Below are positions 1-5,252 of a stretch of DNA of 5,252 nt, piece after piece. A program made the position numbers and the translations under genes. Each line of letters begins with the position of its first letter. Positions within the stretch are counted from its first letter, which is position 1. The notes beneath the pieces were generated by a model. That model was not told where the DNA came from and searched no databases. It saw nothing but the letters and a program-made list of their open reading frames with translations. The DNA is from Planctomycetota bacterium (lineage in GTDB: Bacteria > Planctomycetota > UBA1135 > UBA2386). The DNA is taken from positions 1 through 5,252 of the forward strand of contig JAGQRA010000419.1 in assembly GCA_020425885.1 (NCBI GenBank), written 5' to 3'.

Positions 1-960
1 CTCGTCGTCGATCTCGCCGACGATCTCCTCGAGCACGTCCTCGAGGGTCAGGATCCCGACCGTCGAACCGTACTCGTCGACGACGATCGCCATGTGCCGC
101 TTCTCGAGCTGGAAGCGCCGCAGCAGGTGATTGAGCAGAGCGCTCTCGGGCACGACGAGCACCGGGATCAGCAGGTTCTCCCATTTCGGCTCCTGGTGAT
201 CGTAGAGGGAGTAGAGCAGTTCCTTGGTCAGGATGACGCCGCTGGTGTCGTCGAGTTCGCCGGTCGGGGTGTAGGGGAATCTGCTGTGGCCGCTGCGCCG
301 GATGCGATCGAGGTTGTCGCGCGCCGAGTCGGTGCCGGACACGAAGCTGACGCGATTGCGCGGCACCATGACGTCCCTGGCCTTGCTGTCGCGGAGCCTG
401 GTCGCGTTCTCGATGATGCGGGCGGTGATGGAACCGAAGGCGCCCTGCTCTTCGCCGACCGCGGTCAGCACCCTGATCTCCTCGAGCGAGGTGGTCGCCA
501 CCGGCGACTTCGGCGCGACCAGCTTCGACAGCACGCGCGTCAGCAGCAGCGCCGGGTAGAGCACGATCATCGTGACCCGCACGAGGTGGGCGACCGGCAC
601 GCAGAGTCGATTGGCGTGGACGACGCCGATCGTCTTCGGCACGATCTCGGTGAAGGCCAGCACGCTGACGACGAACGCCGAGGCGAACCACATCGGGTTG
701 ACATCGCCGAAGGCATCCTCGAACTGGGCCGTTGCCAGCGCCGCACCGCCGGAATTGGCGATGGTGTTGAGGACCAGGATCGCGGAGATCGGGCGGTCGG
801 GCTCGCGCTTCCAGCGCTGCAACAGGAGGCCGATGTGACTGCCGGAGCGAGCCAGCGACTCGACCCGGGCCGGGCCGACGCTGAGCAACGTCGCCTCGGC
901 CAACGAGCAGAGGAACGAGAACAGCAGCGAGAAGGCGACGGCGAGTATGAACAGCAGCAT
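1..960 (-). CDS. CNNM/CorC-type membrane protein (DUF21 plus CBS pair), C-terminus cut by window edge
   Basis: This is the first 320 codons of a leftward gene; its 3' end lies beyond base 1. Residues 1-150 form a DUF21 transmembrane region with about four hydrophobic segments (roughly 1-28, 57-80, 90-113, 122-148). Family landmarks are visible: SLAEATLLS (E22), an N65...N69 pair in the second segment, and TEIVPKT (E105, P108, K109). Residues 160-200 match the conserved linker ending in RDVMVPR, which opens the first CBS domain (about 196-252). The second CBS domain (about 262-318) ends with the hallmark [20 protein letters not shown]. The C-terminal CorC_HlyC domain expected in this family would lie outside the window. 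Homologues in this family are implicated in Mg2+/Co2+ export or homeostasis, often annotated as hemolysin-like; CBS pairs typically bind adenine nucleotides. The ATG at 960 is the only plausible start, since no ATG or GTG precedes it back to the upstream gene. No strong Shine-Dalgarno sequence is seen. It follows the DUF2161 gene by 47 bases. The family call is secure; the transported ion is inferred. Confidence 0.95.
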   Translation of the reverse strand, partial: MLLFILAVAFSLLFSFLCSLAEATLLSVGPARVESLARSGSHIGLLLQRWKREPDRPISAILVLNTIANSGGAALATAQFEDAFGDVNPMWFASAFVVSVLAFTEIVPKTIGVVHANRLCVPVAHLVRVTMIVLYPALLLTRVLSKLVAPKSPVATTSLEEIRVLTAVGEEQGAFGSITARIIENATRLRDSKARDVMVPRNRVSFVSGTDSARDNLDRIRRSGHSRFPYTPTGELDDTSGVILTKELLYSLYDHQEPKWENLLIPVLVVPESALLNHLLRRFQLEKRHMAIVVDEYGSTVGILTLEDVLEEIVGEIDDE

Positions 961-1007
961 CTCAGGCGGCCCGGACTCTCTGGCGGCCGGGTGGCTGGCG
1001 GTCGAGG

Positions 1008-1745
1008 TTACCGGATGGGTGCGCTCCGGGCAGTACGGTTTGCCGGCGCCGACTCAGGCGCAGGGCCCTCGGTCAGGTCCTCGAGTGCGCCGCCCCAGTC
1101 GGCGAGTTCGCGCCGACCCTTCGGCGAGATCGTGTAGTGGCCGATGCGGACCCGTTCGAACCAGCCGTAGTGGTTGGCCTGCAGGATCGGGCCGGCGCGC
1201 TCGACGCCGGTCCGTTCCCGCACCAGGCCGACCGCGAGCGTGCCGGCCGTGGCGATCGCGTGCGCGCAACGCAGCGCGTCCTGGCGATAGGCCGTCAGTC
1301 GCGGGCGCGACGACGAGCCACCGGTCTCGGGGTCGCCGACTCGTTCGGCGAACTCCTTGAGCAGGTGACGACGGCGCGGCTTGTCCGATCGCGGTCGATA
1401 TGGCCCCGGGTCGAGCACGGCGGTGACCCGCCCGCGGGTCGAGACCGTGAGCAGGCCGAGCCCGAGGCGTCGCAACAGTCCGGTGACCTGCCGCCGGCGC
1501 GTCGACCATGCCGCGCTGCCGCCGTGACCCTCGGCGAAGGCGATGTAGACGCTGGCGCTGATGGCGAGGCGGTCGATGGCCTGCAACACCAGGGCGAGGT
1601 TGAGGCGCTGCTTGAGTTCGACGATCACCGGCGGTTCGTCGGCGCGGACGGCGACGAGGTCGCAATCGTCGATCTCACCCTTGACGGCGTAGCCCTGCTG
1701 CTCGAGGAAGCGCTTGATCGGTGGATAGAGATCGGCCTCGGCCAT
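1008..1745 (-). CDS. DUF2161 family protein (PD-(D/E)XK-like nuclease core plus C-terminal winged-helix-like region)
   Basis: This 245-residue protein matches the DUF2161 pattern as I know it. The N-terminus is a DLYPPIKRFLEQQGYAVKGE block. It is followed by D29 in CDLVAVR and E43-x-K45 in VIVELKQ, spaced like the D...ExK active site of PD-(D/E)XK nucleases. The block at 50-70 (LVLQAIDRLAISASVYIAF) continues this fold. Residues about 150-212 contain the second family signature: YRQDALRCA, a short helix-turn-helix-like stretch (about 165-190), then NHYGWFERV and an SPKG motif, which resemble a small winged-helix domain. The last 30 residues are Pro/Ala-rich and look disordered. Catalytic activity has not been established for the family as far as I know, so DNA cleavage is inferred from motifs only. 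The gene ends in TAA and starts at ATG 1745, 17 bases after the methyltransferase stop, which suggests an operon. No obvious Shine-Dalgarno sequence precedes it. Confidence 0.9.
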   Translation of the reverse strand: MAEADLYPPIKRFLEQQGYAVKGEIDDCDLVAVRADEPPVIVELKQRLNLALVLQAIDRLAISASVYIAFAEGHGGSAAWSTRRRQVTGLLRRLGLGLLTVSTRGRVTAVLDPGPYRPRSDKPRRRHLLKEFAERVGDPETGGSSSRPRLTAYRQDALRCAHAIATAGTLAVGLVRERTGVERAGPILQANHYGWFERVRIGHYTISPKGRRELADWGGALEDLTEGPAPESAPANRTARSAPIR

Positions 1746-1762
1746 GGCGCAGCGGGTGGGGT

Positions 1763-2386
1763 TCAGGCCGAACGCCAGATCACCTCGGTGACCGACCGGA
1801 CGCCGGCCGCGTGGAACTTCGGCGGGGCCTCGGCGATGGCCTCGCGTTCGTCGATGCGCTCGAGCCGCGGCCAGTAGCCGAGGACTTCGGCGGCGGGCAC
1901 CGCGAACGGCGGCCCGGCGACCAGCGTCTGGTCGTACTCGAAGGTGATGACGAGCCGCTCGGGACCGGGACGCAGCAGGCTGTCGGTGTGCGCGGCATAG
2001 CGCGGCCGGATCTCGGGCGGCAGCGCGGCCAACGCGGCGCGGTCGTAGTGGGCGTCGGCGGGCTCGGTCCGAAAGGCGAAGTAGTCACCGCAGTGCAGCG
2101 TGATCGCCGGTCGCGTCGTCACGTAGGCCGGCATGGCGCCGTCGCGCCGCGTCGGCTCCAACCCCTGTTCGGCGAAGAAGTCGCGGATCGCACGGTCGGC
2201 GAGTTCGACGCCCTGCACGTCGTGGCCGCGCTCGGCGAGCCAGCGCAGGTCCAGCGACTTGCCGCACAGGGGTACCAGCACGCGGCGGCCGCGCGCCTGC
2301 CAGTATCGCTGCAGGCCGGTGCTGCCGTGCGGCTGATGCCAGCCGGTGCGGCCCTCGTCCCAGCGTTGGATCCAGTTCTCGGTCAT
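1763..2386 (-). CDS. Thiopurine S-methyltransferase family protein (SAM-dependent)
   Basis: This is a 207-residue class I methyltransferase of the TPMT family, whose members transfer a methyl group from S-adenosylmethionine to thiopurines and, in some bacteria, are linked to selenium or tellurium methylation. The N-terminus (NWIQRWDEGRTGWHQP) is the family's usual opening. LVPLCGKSLDLRWLAERGHD (about 37-56) is the SAM-binding segment, followed by acidic VQGVEL (58-62). Further signatures are CGDYF (99-103), YDRAALAALPPEIRPRYAAH (114-133) and the YDQTLVAGPPFAV block (151-163). The C-terminal VTEVIWR is also typical. The frame stays open upstream to GTG 2419 and ATG 2407, but I chose ATG 2386 because it puts the conserved NWIQRW at the very N-terminus; no start has a clear Shine-Dalgarno sequence. 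The protein is about the normal bacterial length and should be cytosolic. It lies 99 bases after the AAA+ gene and 17 bases before the DUF2161 gene. The family call is firm; the natural substrate is unknown. Confidence 0.93.
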   Translation of the reverse strand: MTENWIQRWDEGRTGWHQPHGSTGLQRYWQARGRRVLVPLCGKSLDLRWLAERGHDVQGVELADRAIRDFFAEQGLEPTRRDGAMPAYVTTRPAITLHCGDYFAFRTEPADAHYDRAALAALPPEIRPRYAAHTDSLLRPGPERLVITFEYDQTLVAGPPFAVPAAEVLGYWPRLERIDEREAIAEAPPKFHAAGVRSVTEVIWRSA

Positions 2387-2485
2387 CGTGACGAGGATCG
2401 ATACCATCGCCACCGCCACGACGCGAGCACCGTCCGCATCGGCCGGCGCAGTGCCGCAAGTCCGACCCGACCGCGACCGCGCGGC

Positions 2486-3835
2486 TCAGGCCGACTGCAG
2501 CTCGATCGTCTCCTGGCAGGAGAACGTGTAGGCGCCGTTGCGTACCCTGACGCTGACCTTCGACCCGGCGCCGAGTTCGTGGTCGAGGATCATCTCGGTC
2601 AGCGGGTCCTCGATCTCGCGCTTGATCAGGCGCCGCAGCTCGCGCGCGCCGAACTCCTCGGAGAAGCCCTGCTTGGCCAGCAGCACGCGCACGCTCGGCG
2701 ACCAGGAGAGCCTGATGCCGCGGCGGTCGAGCAGCTCGCCGACCTCGCGCAGCATGTTGCCGGCGATGCGCTCGCAGACCTTGCGGTCGAGGGCGTTGAA
2801 GACCACGACCTCGTCGATGCGGTTGACGAACTCGGGGCGGAACGACTCGCGCAGCGCCTCGAGCGTCAGCGTGCGGACATCGAGGTCCTGCAGGCTCTGG
2901 CGGACGTGGGCGGAGCTGAACCCCATGCGCGTGCGCACCGCGTCGATCTTCTCGATGCCGAGGTTGCTCGTCATCAGGATCAGGGCCTGGTGGAACGAGA
3001 CCGTGTGTCCCTTGCTGTCGGTGATGATGCCCTCGTCGAGCAGCTGCAGCAGCAGGTTGTGGACCTTGTAGTGCGCCTTCTCGACCTCGTCGAACAACAC
3101 GACGCTGTTCGGCTTCTTCTTGATCGCCTCGGTCAGGAAGCCGCCCTCGTTGTGGCCGATGTAGCCCGGCGGCGAACCGATCAGCTTGGCGTACTCGTGC
3201 GGCAGCGCGTACTCGCTGCAGTCGACGCGGATCATCGCCGCCGGGTCGTCGAACAGGTTGCGGGCCACGGCCTTGGCGAGCTCGGTCTTGCCGGTGCCGG
3301 TGCGGCCGACGAGCAGGAAGGTGCCGACCGGGTTGTTCGGACGCTTGAGGCCGACCGCCGCCTTCTTGACGGCGCGGACCAGCGTGCTGATGGCGTCGTC
3401 CTGGCCGATGATCTGCTGGCGCAGCGAGCGGTCGAGCGAGTTGACCCGGCGGAACAGGGCCTGACGCGCGGCGTCGTTGCCCGGTCGCGGCATGAACGGG
3501 TCGTCGAGGTCCTGGGCGGTGCCGCCGGCGGACTCGGACGGGATGCTGACCTGGTGGATCTCGAGCGACGGATTGACGTCGATGCAGATCTGGTAGACCA
3601 GCTCCTCGACGATCTCGAAGTCATAGCCCTCGTCCATGCGCCGCACGGCCAGCAGGATCTCGGCCTCGAACGTCGGCACGCAGGTCTCGACGATGCGGCT
3701 GCGATAGGTCGACTTGTTGGTCAGGGGCGAGGAGTGCAGCTCCTGCAGCAGCTCTTCCGAACAACATCTGACCTTGATGAACTCGTCGATCAGGTCGAAG
3801 TACTTGATCACGAATGCTGCCCCTGGTTGTTTCAA
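2486..3835 (-). CDS. Clp/Hsp100-type AAA+ ATPase with a single D2-like module and an unrecognised N-terminal region
   Basis: This is a 449-residue protein if started at TTG 3835, or 441 from GTG 3811. Residues about 130-435 are a complete ClpA/ClpB/ClpC second-ring ATPase. They include IIGQDDAI (142-149), Walker A GRTGTGKT (177-184), pore loop PPGYIGHNEGG with Tyr225 (222-232), Walker B VVLFDE (245-250), sensor-1 TSN (289-291), arginine finger R339 in RPEFVNRID, and the sensor-2 motif GAREL with R398 in the C-terminal small domain. Such rings use ATP to thread and unfold protein substrates in the cytosol. The protein lacks the Clp-N repeat domain, the D1 ATPase and a ClpB-type middle coiled coil, so it is about half the usual ClpA/B/C length. 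Residues 1-130 are mixed helical/hydrophobic sequence that I do not recognise, ending in a Gly/Pro/Asp-rich linker (about 98-122). A MGF tripeptide (304-306) sits where ClpA and ClpC carry the ClpP-docking loop. It could be a ClpP partner or an independent remodeller. An in-frame TAG at 3866-3868 bounds the start. Confidence 0.93.
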   Translation of the reverse strand: MKQPGAAFVIKYFDLIDEFIKVRCCSEELLQELHSSPLTNKSTYRSRIVETCVPTFEAEILLAVRRMDEGYDFEIVEELVYQICIDVNPSLEIHQVSIPSESAGGTAQDLDDPFMPRPGNDAARQALFRRVNSLDRSLRQQIIGQDDAISTLVRAVKKAAVGLKRPNNPVGTFLLVGRTGTGKTELAKAVARNLFDDPAAMIRVDCSEYALPHEYAKLIGSPPGYIGHNEGGFLTEAIKKKPNSVVLFDEVEKAHYKVHNLLLQLLDEGIITDSKGHTVSFHQALILMTSNLGIEKIDAVRTRMGFSSAHVRQSLQDLDVRTLTLEALRESFRPEFVNRIDEVVVFNALDRKVCERIAGNMLREVGELLDRRGIRLSWSPSVRVLLAKQGFSEEFGARELRRLIKREIEDPLTEMILDHELGAGSKVSVRVRNGAYTFSCQETIELQSA

Positions 3836-3848
3836 CGCGATGCCCCCT
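3820..3848 (-). promoter_or_regulatory. Two alternative ribosome-binding-site/start pairs for the AAA+ gene
   Basis: On the minus strand, AGGGGG (bases 3848-3843) lies 7 bases before TTG 3835. A second AGGGG (3824-3820) lies 8 bases before GTG 3811 in the same frame. No ATG exists between the upstream in-frame stop (3866-3868) and these codons. GTG is the more common alternative start and gives an N-terminus beginning with the IKYFDLIDEF segment. The TTG start has the slightly longer purine run. The sequence alone does not decide between them, and the difference is eight residues. Confidence 0.5.
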
Positions 3849-3950
3849 GTGAGTCGTTCAAGGCGCTACTGTCTTCGGGCAACCGAGGTCGCCGACTTGA
3901 TGGTTGGCTGAAGATCTCGCACCCCTCGCACCGTCTCTTTTTCCTCAAGA
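3836..3950. promoter_or_regulatory. Divergent intergenic region between the AAA+ ATPase and kinase genes
   Basis: These 115 bases separate the two divergently transcribed genes and must contain, or lie close to, the promoters for both the leftward and the rightward set. The part next to the kinase (about 3933-3950) is pyrimidine-rich and less GC-rich than the surroundings. I could not find a convincing sigma-70 -35/-10 pair on either strand, so no promoter positions are given. Stops in both gene frames (TAG at 3866-3868 for the ATPase frame, TGA at 3909-3911 for the kinase frame) show that the region is not an extension of either gene. Confidence 0.5.
3916..3932 (+). repeat. Short direct repeat CTCGCACC x2, possible operator
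   Basis: Two exact copies of CTCGCACC (3916-3923 and 3925-3932) are spaced by one base, giving a 9-base period, and lie 18 bases upstream of the kinase start. Tandem octamers at this spacing can be regulator half-sites, but a repeat this short can also arise by chance in GC-rich DNA. No known regulator consensus is recognised. Confidence 0.3.
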
Positions 3951-5060
3951 ATGACCTCTGCAATGAAGTTGCTCGCGGTGTTGGTTCACCGTGGCCTGAT
4001 CTCGGCCGGGGTCGCGCAACAGGCCCTGGCTTCGGGTGATGTCGAGGCCCACCTGATCGCCTGCGGCGCCTGCTCGCTGGAGGAGTGGCAGCGATGGCAG
4101 CGGACCGATGGCGACACCCGCCCCGAGCTGTCACGTTACGAGCTTGGCGAGCTGCTCGGCGAAGGCGGCGTCGGGCGGGTTTTCGCCGCCACCGATCGCA
4201 CCGACGGCAGGCGCGTCGCCCTCAAGGTGCTGCGCGCCGAGCTCGCCGCCGACAAGGTCCAGGCCGAGCGCTTCGTGCGCGAGGCCAGGCTGCTGATGGA
4301 GCTGTCGCACCCGCACCTCGTCAAGGGGCTGCGCGTCGCGCGCGAGGGTGCTGTGATGTTCATGGCGATGGAGATCGTCCCCGGTCGCTGCCTGCAGGAC
4401 GTCCTCGGCGAACGAGAACGGCTCGACGAGGAGACGGCGCTGCAGATCGTCGTCGACGTCGCCGGCGCGCTCGACGCGCTGCACGCCCGCGGCCTGGTGC
4501 ACCGCGACGTCAAGCCCGGCAACGTGCTGTGGTCGGAGGAACGCGGTGCCGTGCTGATCGACCTGGGTTTCGCCGTCGAGCGCGGCAGCGACGACGGCGG
4601 CGAGACCACGGCCGGGACCGTGCACTACATCGCGCCCGAGCAGGCGCGCGGCAAGGGCGGCCTCGACGTCCGCGCCGACATCTACTCGCTCGGCGCGACG
4701 CTCTACCATCTGACCACCGGTTCGCTGCCGTTCGAGGGCGAGACCAGCGACGAGGTGCTGGCCAAGCAGGTGCTCGAGTCGCTCTCGGGCGATCGCATCC
4801 GCGCGCTCGATCTGTCGCCGCAGCTGCACTACTACCTCGAGAAGATGATGGCCAAGGACCCGGAACTCCGGTTCCAGGACCCGTCGCACCTGCGGCGCGA
4901 GATCGAGGCGTTCCTGCAGCAGCGACGAACGCAGCGCGAGCTCGAGGACCGGCAGCAGCGCGACAAGCCGCGGCTGGGTCAGTCGCGGCCGGGCACGTCG
5001 CGGTTCGGCGGCCGCGCGGCGAAGCCAGGGCACGGTTCGCGTCATCGTCGCCGGCGCTGA
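3951..5060 (+). CDS. Hanks-type Ser/Thr protein kinase, soluble
   Basis: This 369-residue protein has a full eukaryotic-like kinase domain at about 63-323. It shows the glycine loop LGEGGVGRV (69-77), ATP-anchoring lysine K92 in VALKVL, helix-C glutamate (probably E111), and catalytic loop HRDVKPGN (184-191) with base D186. The metal-binding motif is DLG (204-206) in place of DFG, followed by GTVHYIAPE (222-230), D243 in the RADIYSLG segment, and R307 near the end of the fold. All catalytic residues are present, so it should be active. Residues 1-60 are a short helical region (GLISAGVAQQAL, then SLEEWQRWQ) of unknown role, perhaps for protein contacts. The C-terminus (about 325-369) is highly charged and ends in HRRRR. 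There is no transmembrane segment or extracellular PASTA-like sensor, so it is probably cytosolic. ATG 3951 is the first start after an in-frame TGA at 3909-3911; ATG 3963 is possible. No clear Shine-Dalgarno sequence is seen. Its substrate is unknown. Confidence 0.95.
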   Translation: MTSAMKLLAVLVHRGLISAGVAQQALASGDVEAHLIACGACSLEEWQRWQRTDGDTRPELSRYELGELLGEGGVGRVFAATDRTDGRRVALKVLRAELAADKVQAERFVREARLLMELSHPHLVKGLRVAREGAVMFMAMEIVPGRCLQDVLGERERLDEETALQIVVDVAGALDALHARGLVHRDVKPGNVLWSEERGAVLIDLGFAVERGSDDGGETTAGTVHYIAPEQARGKGGLDVRADIYSLGATLYHLTTGSLPFEGETSDEVLAKQVLESLSGDRIRALDLSPQLHYYLEKMMAKDPELRFQDPSHLRREIEAFLQQRRTQRELEDRQQRDKPRLGQSRPGTSRFGGRAAKPGHGSRHRRRR

Positions 5061-5063
5061 CGC

Positions 5064-5252
5064 ATGGCGGGGTCGCAGGAGTTCCCGTTCCGATTCCGTT
5101 GCCGGCGTTCGGGCAACTGCTGCGCGATCCCCGGCGGCTTCGTGCGCGTCGACGATGGTGACGTCACGGCCATCGCCGCGCACCTCGGACTCGGTGAGGA
5201 CGCGTTCAGGAGCCGGTTCGTGCAACCCGACGGCGTGCGCCTCAAGGACGGA
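5064..5252 (+). CDS. YkgJ-type (UPF0153) cysteine-cluster protein, N-terminal part only
   Basis: These are the first 63 codons of a gene that runs off the right edge. It opens with FRFRCRRSGNCCAIPGG, matching the start of YkgJ-family cysteine-cluster proteins, which are thought to bind Zn or an Fe-S centre through clustered cysteines. Cys13, Cys19 and Cys20 are present. The position that is often a second cysteine (C-x2-C-x2-CC) is Ser16, giving a C-x5-CC pattern. The following FVRVDDGDVTAIAAHLGLGED and a downstream Phe/Arg-rich stretch (about 48-52) also fit the family, where a short strand precedes a helix and an LG turn. The remaining cysteines would lie outside the window. The ATG is 3 bases past the kinase stop with no separate ribosome site, so translation is probably coupled to the kinase. 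The family assignment is good but rests on a short N-terminal stretch; its function is not established. Confidence 0.8.
   Translation, partial: MAGSQEFPFRFRCRRSGNCCAIPGGFVRVDDGDVTAIAAHLGLGEDAFRSRFVQPDGVRLKDG

Noticed and set aside
94..1137. Plus-strand open frame of about 350 codons
   Set aside because: It is antisense to the CNNM-type gene and the end of the DUF2161 gene, with a biased Asp/Arg/Glu/Gln-rich translation and no motif.
2387..2419. Longer N-terminus for the methyltransferase from GTG 2419 or ATG 2407
   Set aside because: The added residues (AVAMVSILVT) do not belong to the family's usual opening and no good ribosome site favours them, so ATG 2386 is preferred.
2471..2484. Small GC hairpin CCGCG-accg-CGCGG just past the AAA+ gene stop
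   Set aside because: The stem is only five base pairs and no T-run follows it in the direction of transcription. Such stems are frequent by chance at this GC content, so I do not call it a terminator.
3897..3911. TTG-ATG-GTT-GGC-TGA mini open frame upstream of the kinase, as a possible leader peptide
   Set aside because: It is three codons from the ATG with no ribosome site and no amino-acid pattern suggesting attenuation.
1721..4039. Very long plus-strand open frame of about 770 codons
   Set aside because: It lies antisense to the methyltransferase and AAA+ genes, which have unmistakable conserved motifs. The translation is low-complexity (Arg, Ala, Val, Asp, Gln rich) with no recognisable domain, as expected from the mirror frame of high-GC coding DNA.
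4085..5161. Second plus-strand frame overlapping the kinase
   Set aside because: It is an Arg/Ala-rich shadow frame of the kinase gene, with no motif or ribosome site.
4131..5225. Minus-strand open frame of about 364 codons opposite the kinase
   Set aside because: The sense strand encodes a complete Hanks-type kinase and the start of a YkgJ-type protein. The antisense product is compositionally biased and has no domain.

Overview
The window is high-GC, gene-dense bacterial chromosomal DNA with a strong preference for G/C at third codon positions. It holds six protein genes, two of them cut by the window ends. The Hanks-type kinase with a cytosolic layout, the DUF2161 protein and the Clp-type ATPase with an unusual N-terminus would suit a high-GC planctomycete or a myxobacterium-like lineage. 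This placement is an inference from gene content, because there is no rRNA or other phylogenetic marker here.

Layout. A leftward (minus-strand) set of four genes occupies about positions 1-3835. In order of transcription these are a Clp/Hsp100-type AAA+ ATPase with a single ATPase module (3835-2486), a thiopurine S-methyltransferase family protein (2386-1763), a DUF2161 protein with a PD-(D/E)XK-like nuclease core (1745-1008), and a DUF21/CBS-pair CNNM/CorC-type membrane protein (from 960, running off the left edge). Gaps are about 99, 17 and 47 bases, so co-transcription is plausible, although the products have no obvious shared pathway. A rightward (plus-strand) pair starts on the other side of a 115-base divergent intergenic region. 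It consists of a soluble Ser/Thr protein kinase (3951-5060) followed after only 3 bases by a YkgJ-type cysteine-cluster protein (from 5064, running off the right edge).

How they may work together. The kinase and cysteine-cluster genes look translationally coupled. The kinase and the AAA+ ATPase share a divergent control region, so a phospho-signalling link to protein remodelling or degradation is possible but unproven. The minus-strand methyltransferase, DUF2161 and CNNM genes look like ordinary accessory or housekeeping genes.

The least conventional item is the AAA+ protein. It has a complete ClpA/ClpB D2-type module and a ClpP-loop-like tripeptide, but no Clp-N domain and no D1 module, and about 130 N-terminal residues match nothing I recognise. 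I saw no RNA genes, mobile elements, CRISPR arrays or attachment sites. No stretch over 300 bases lacks a gene.
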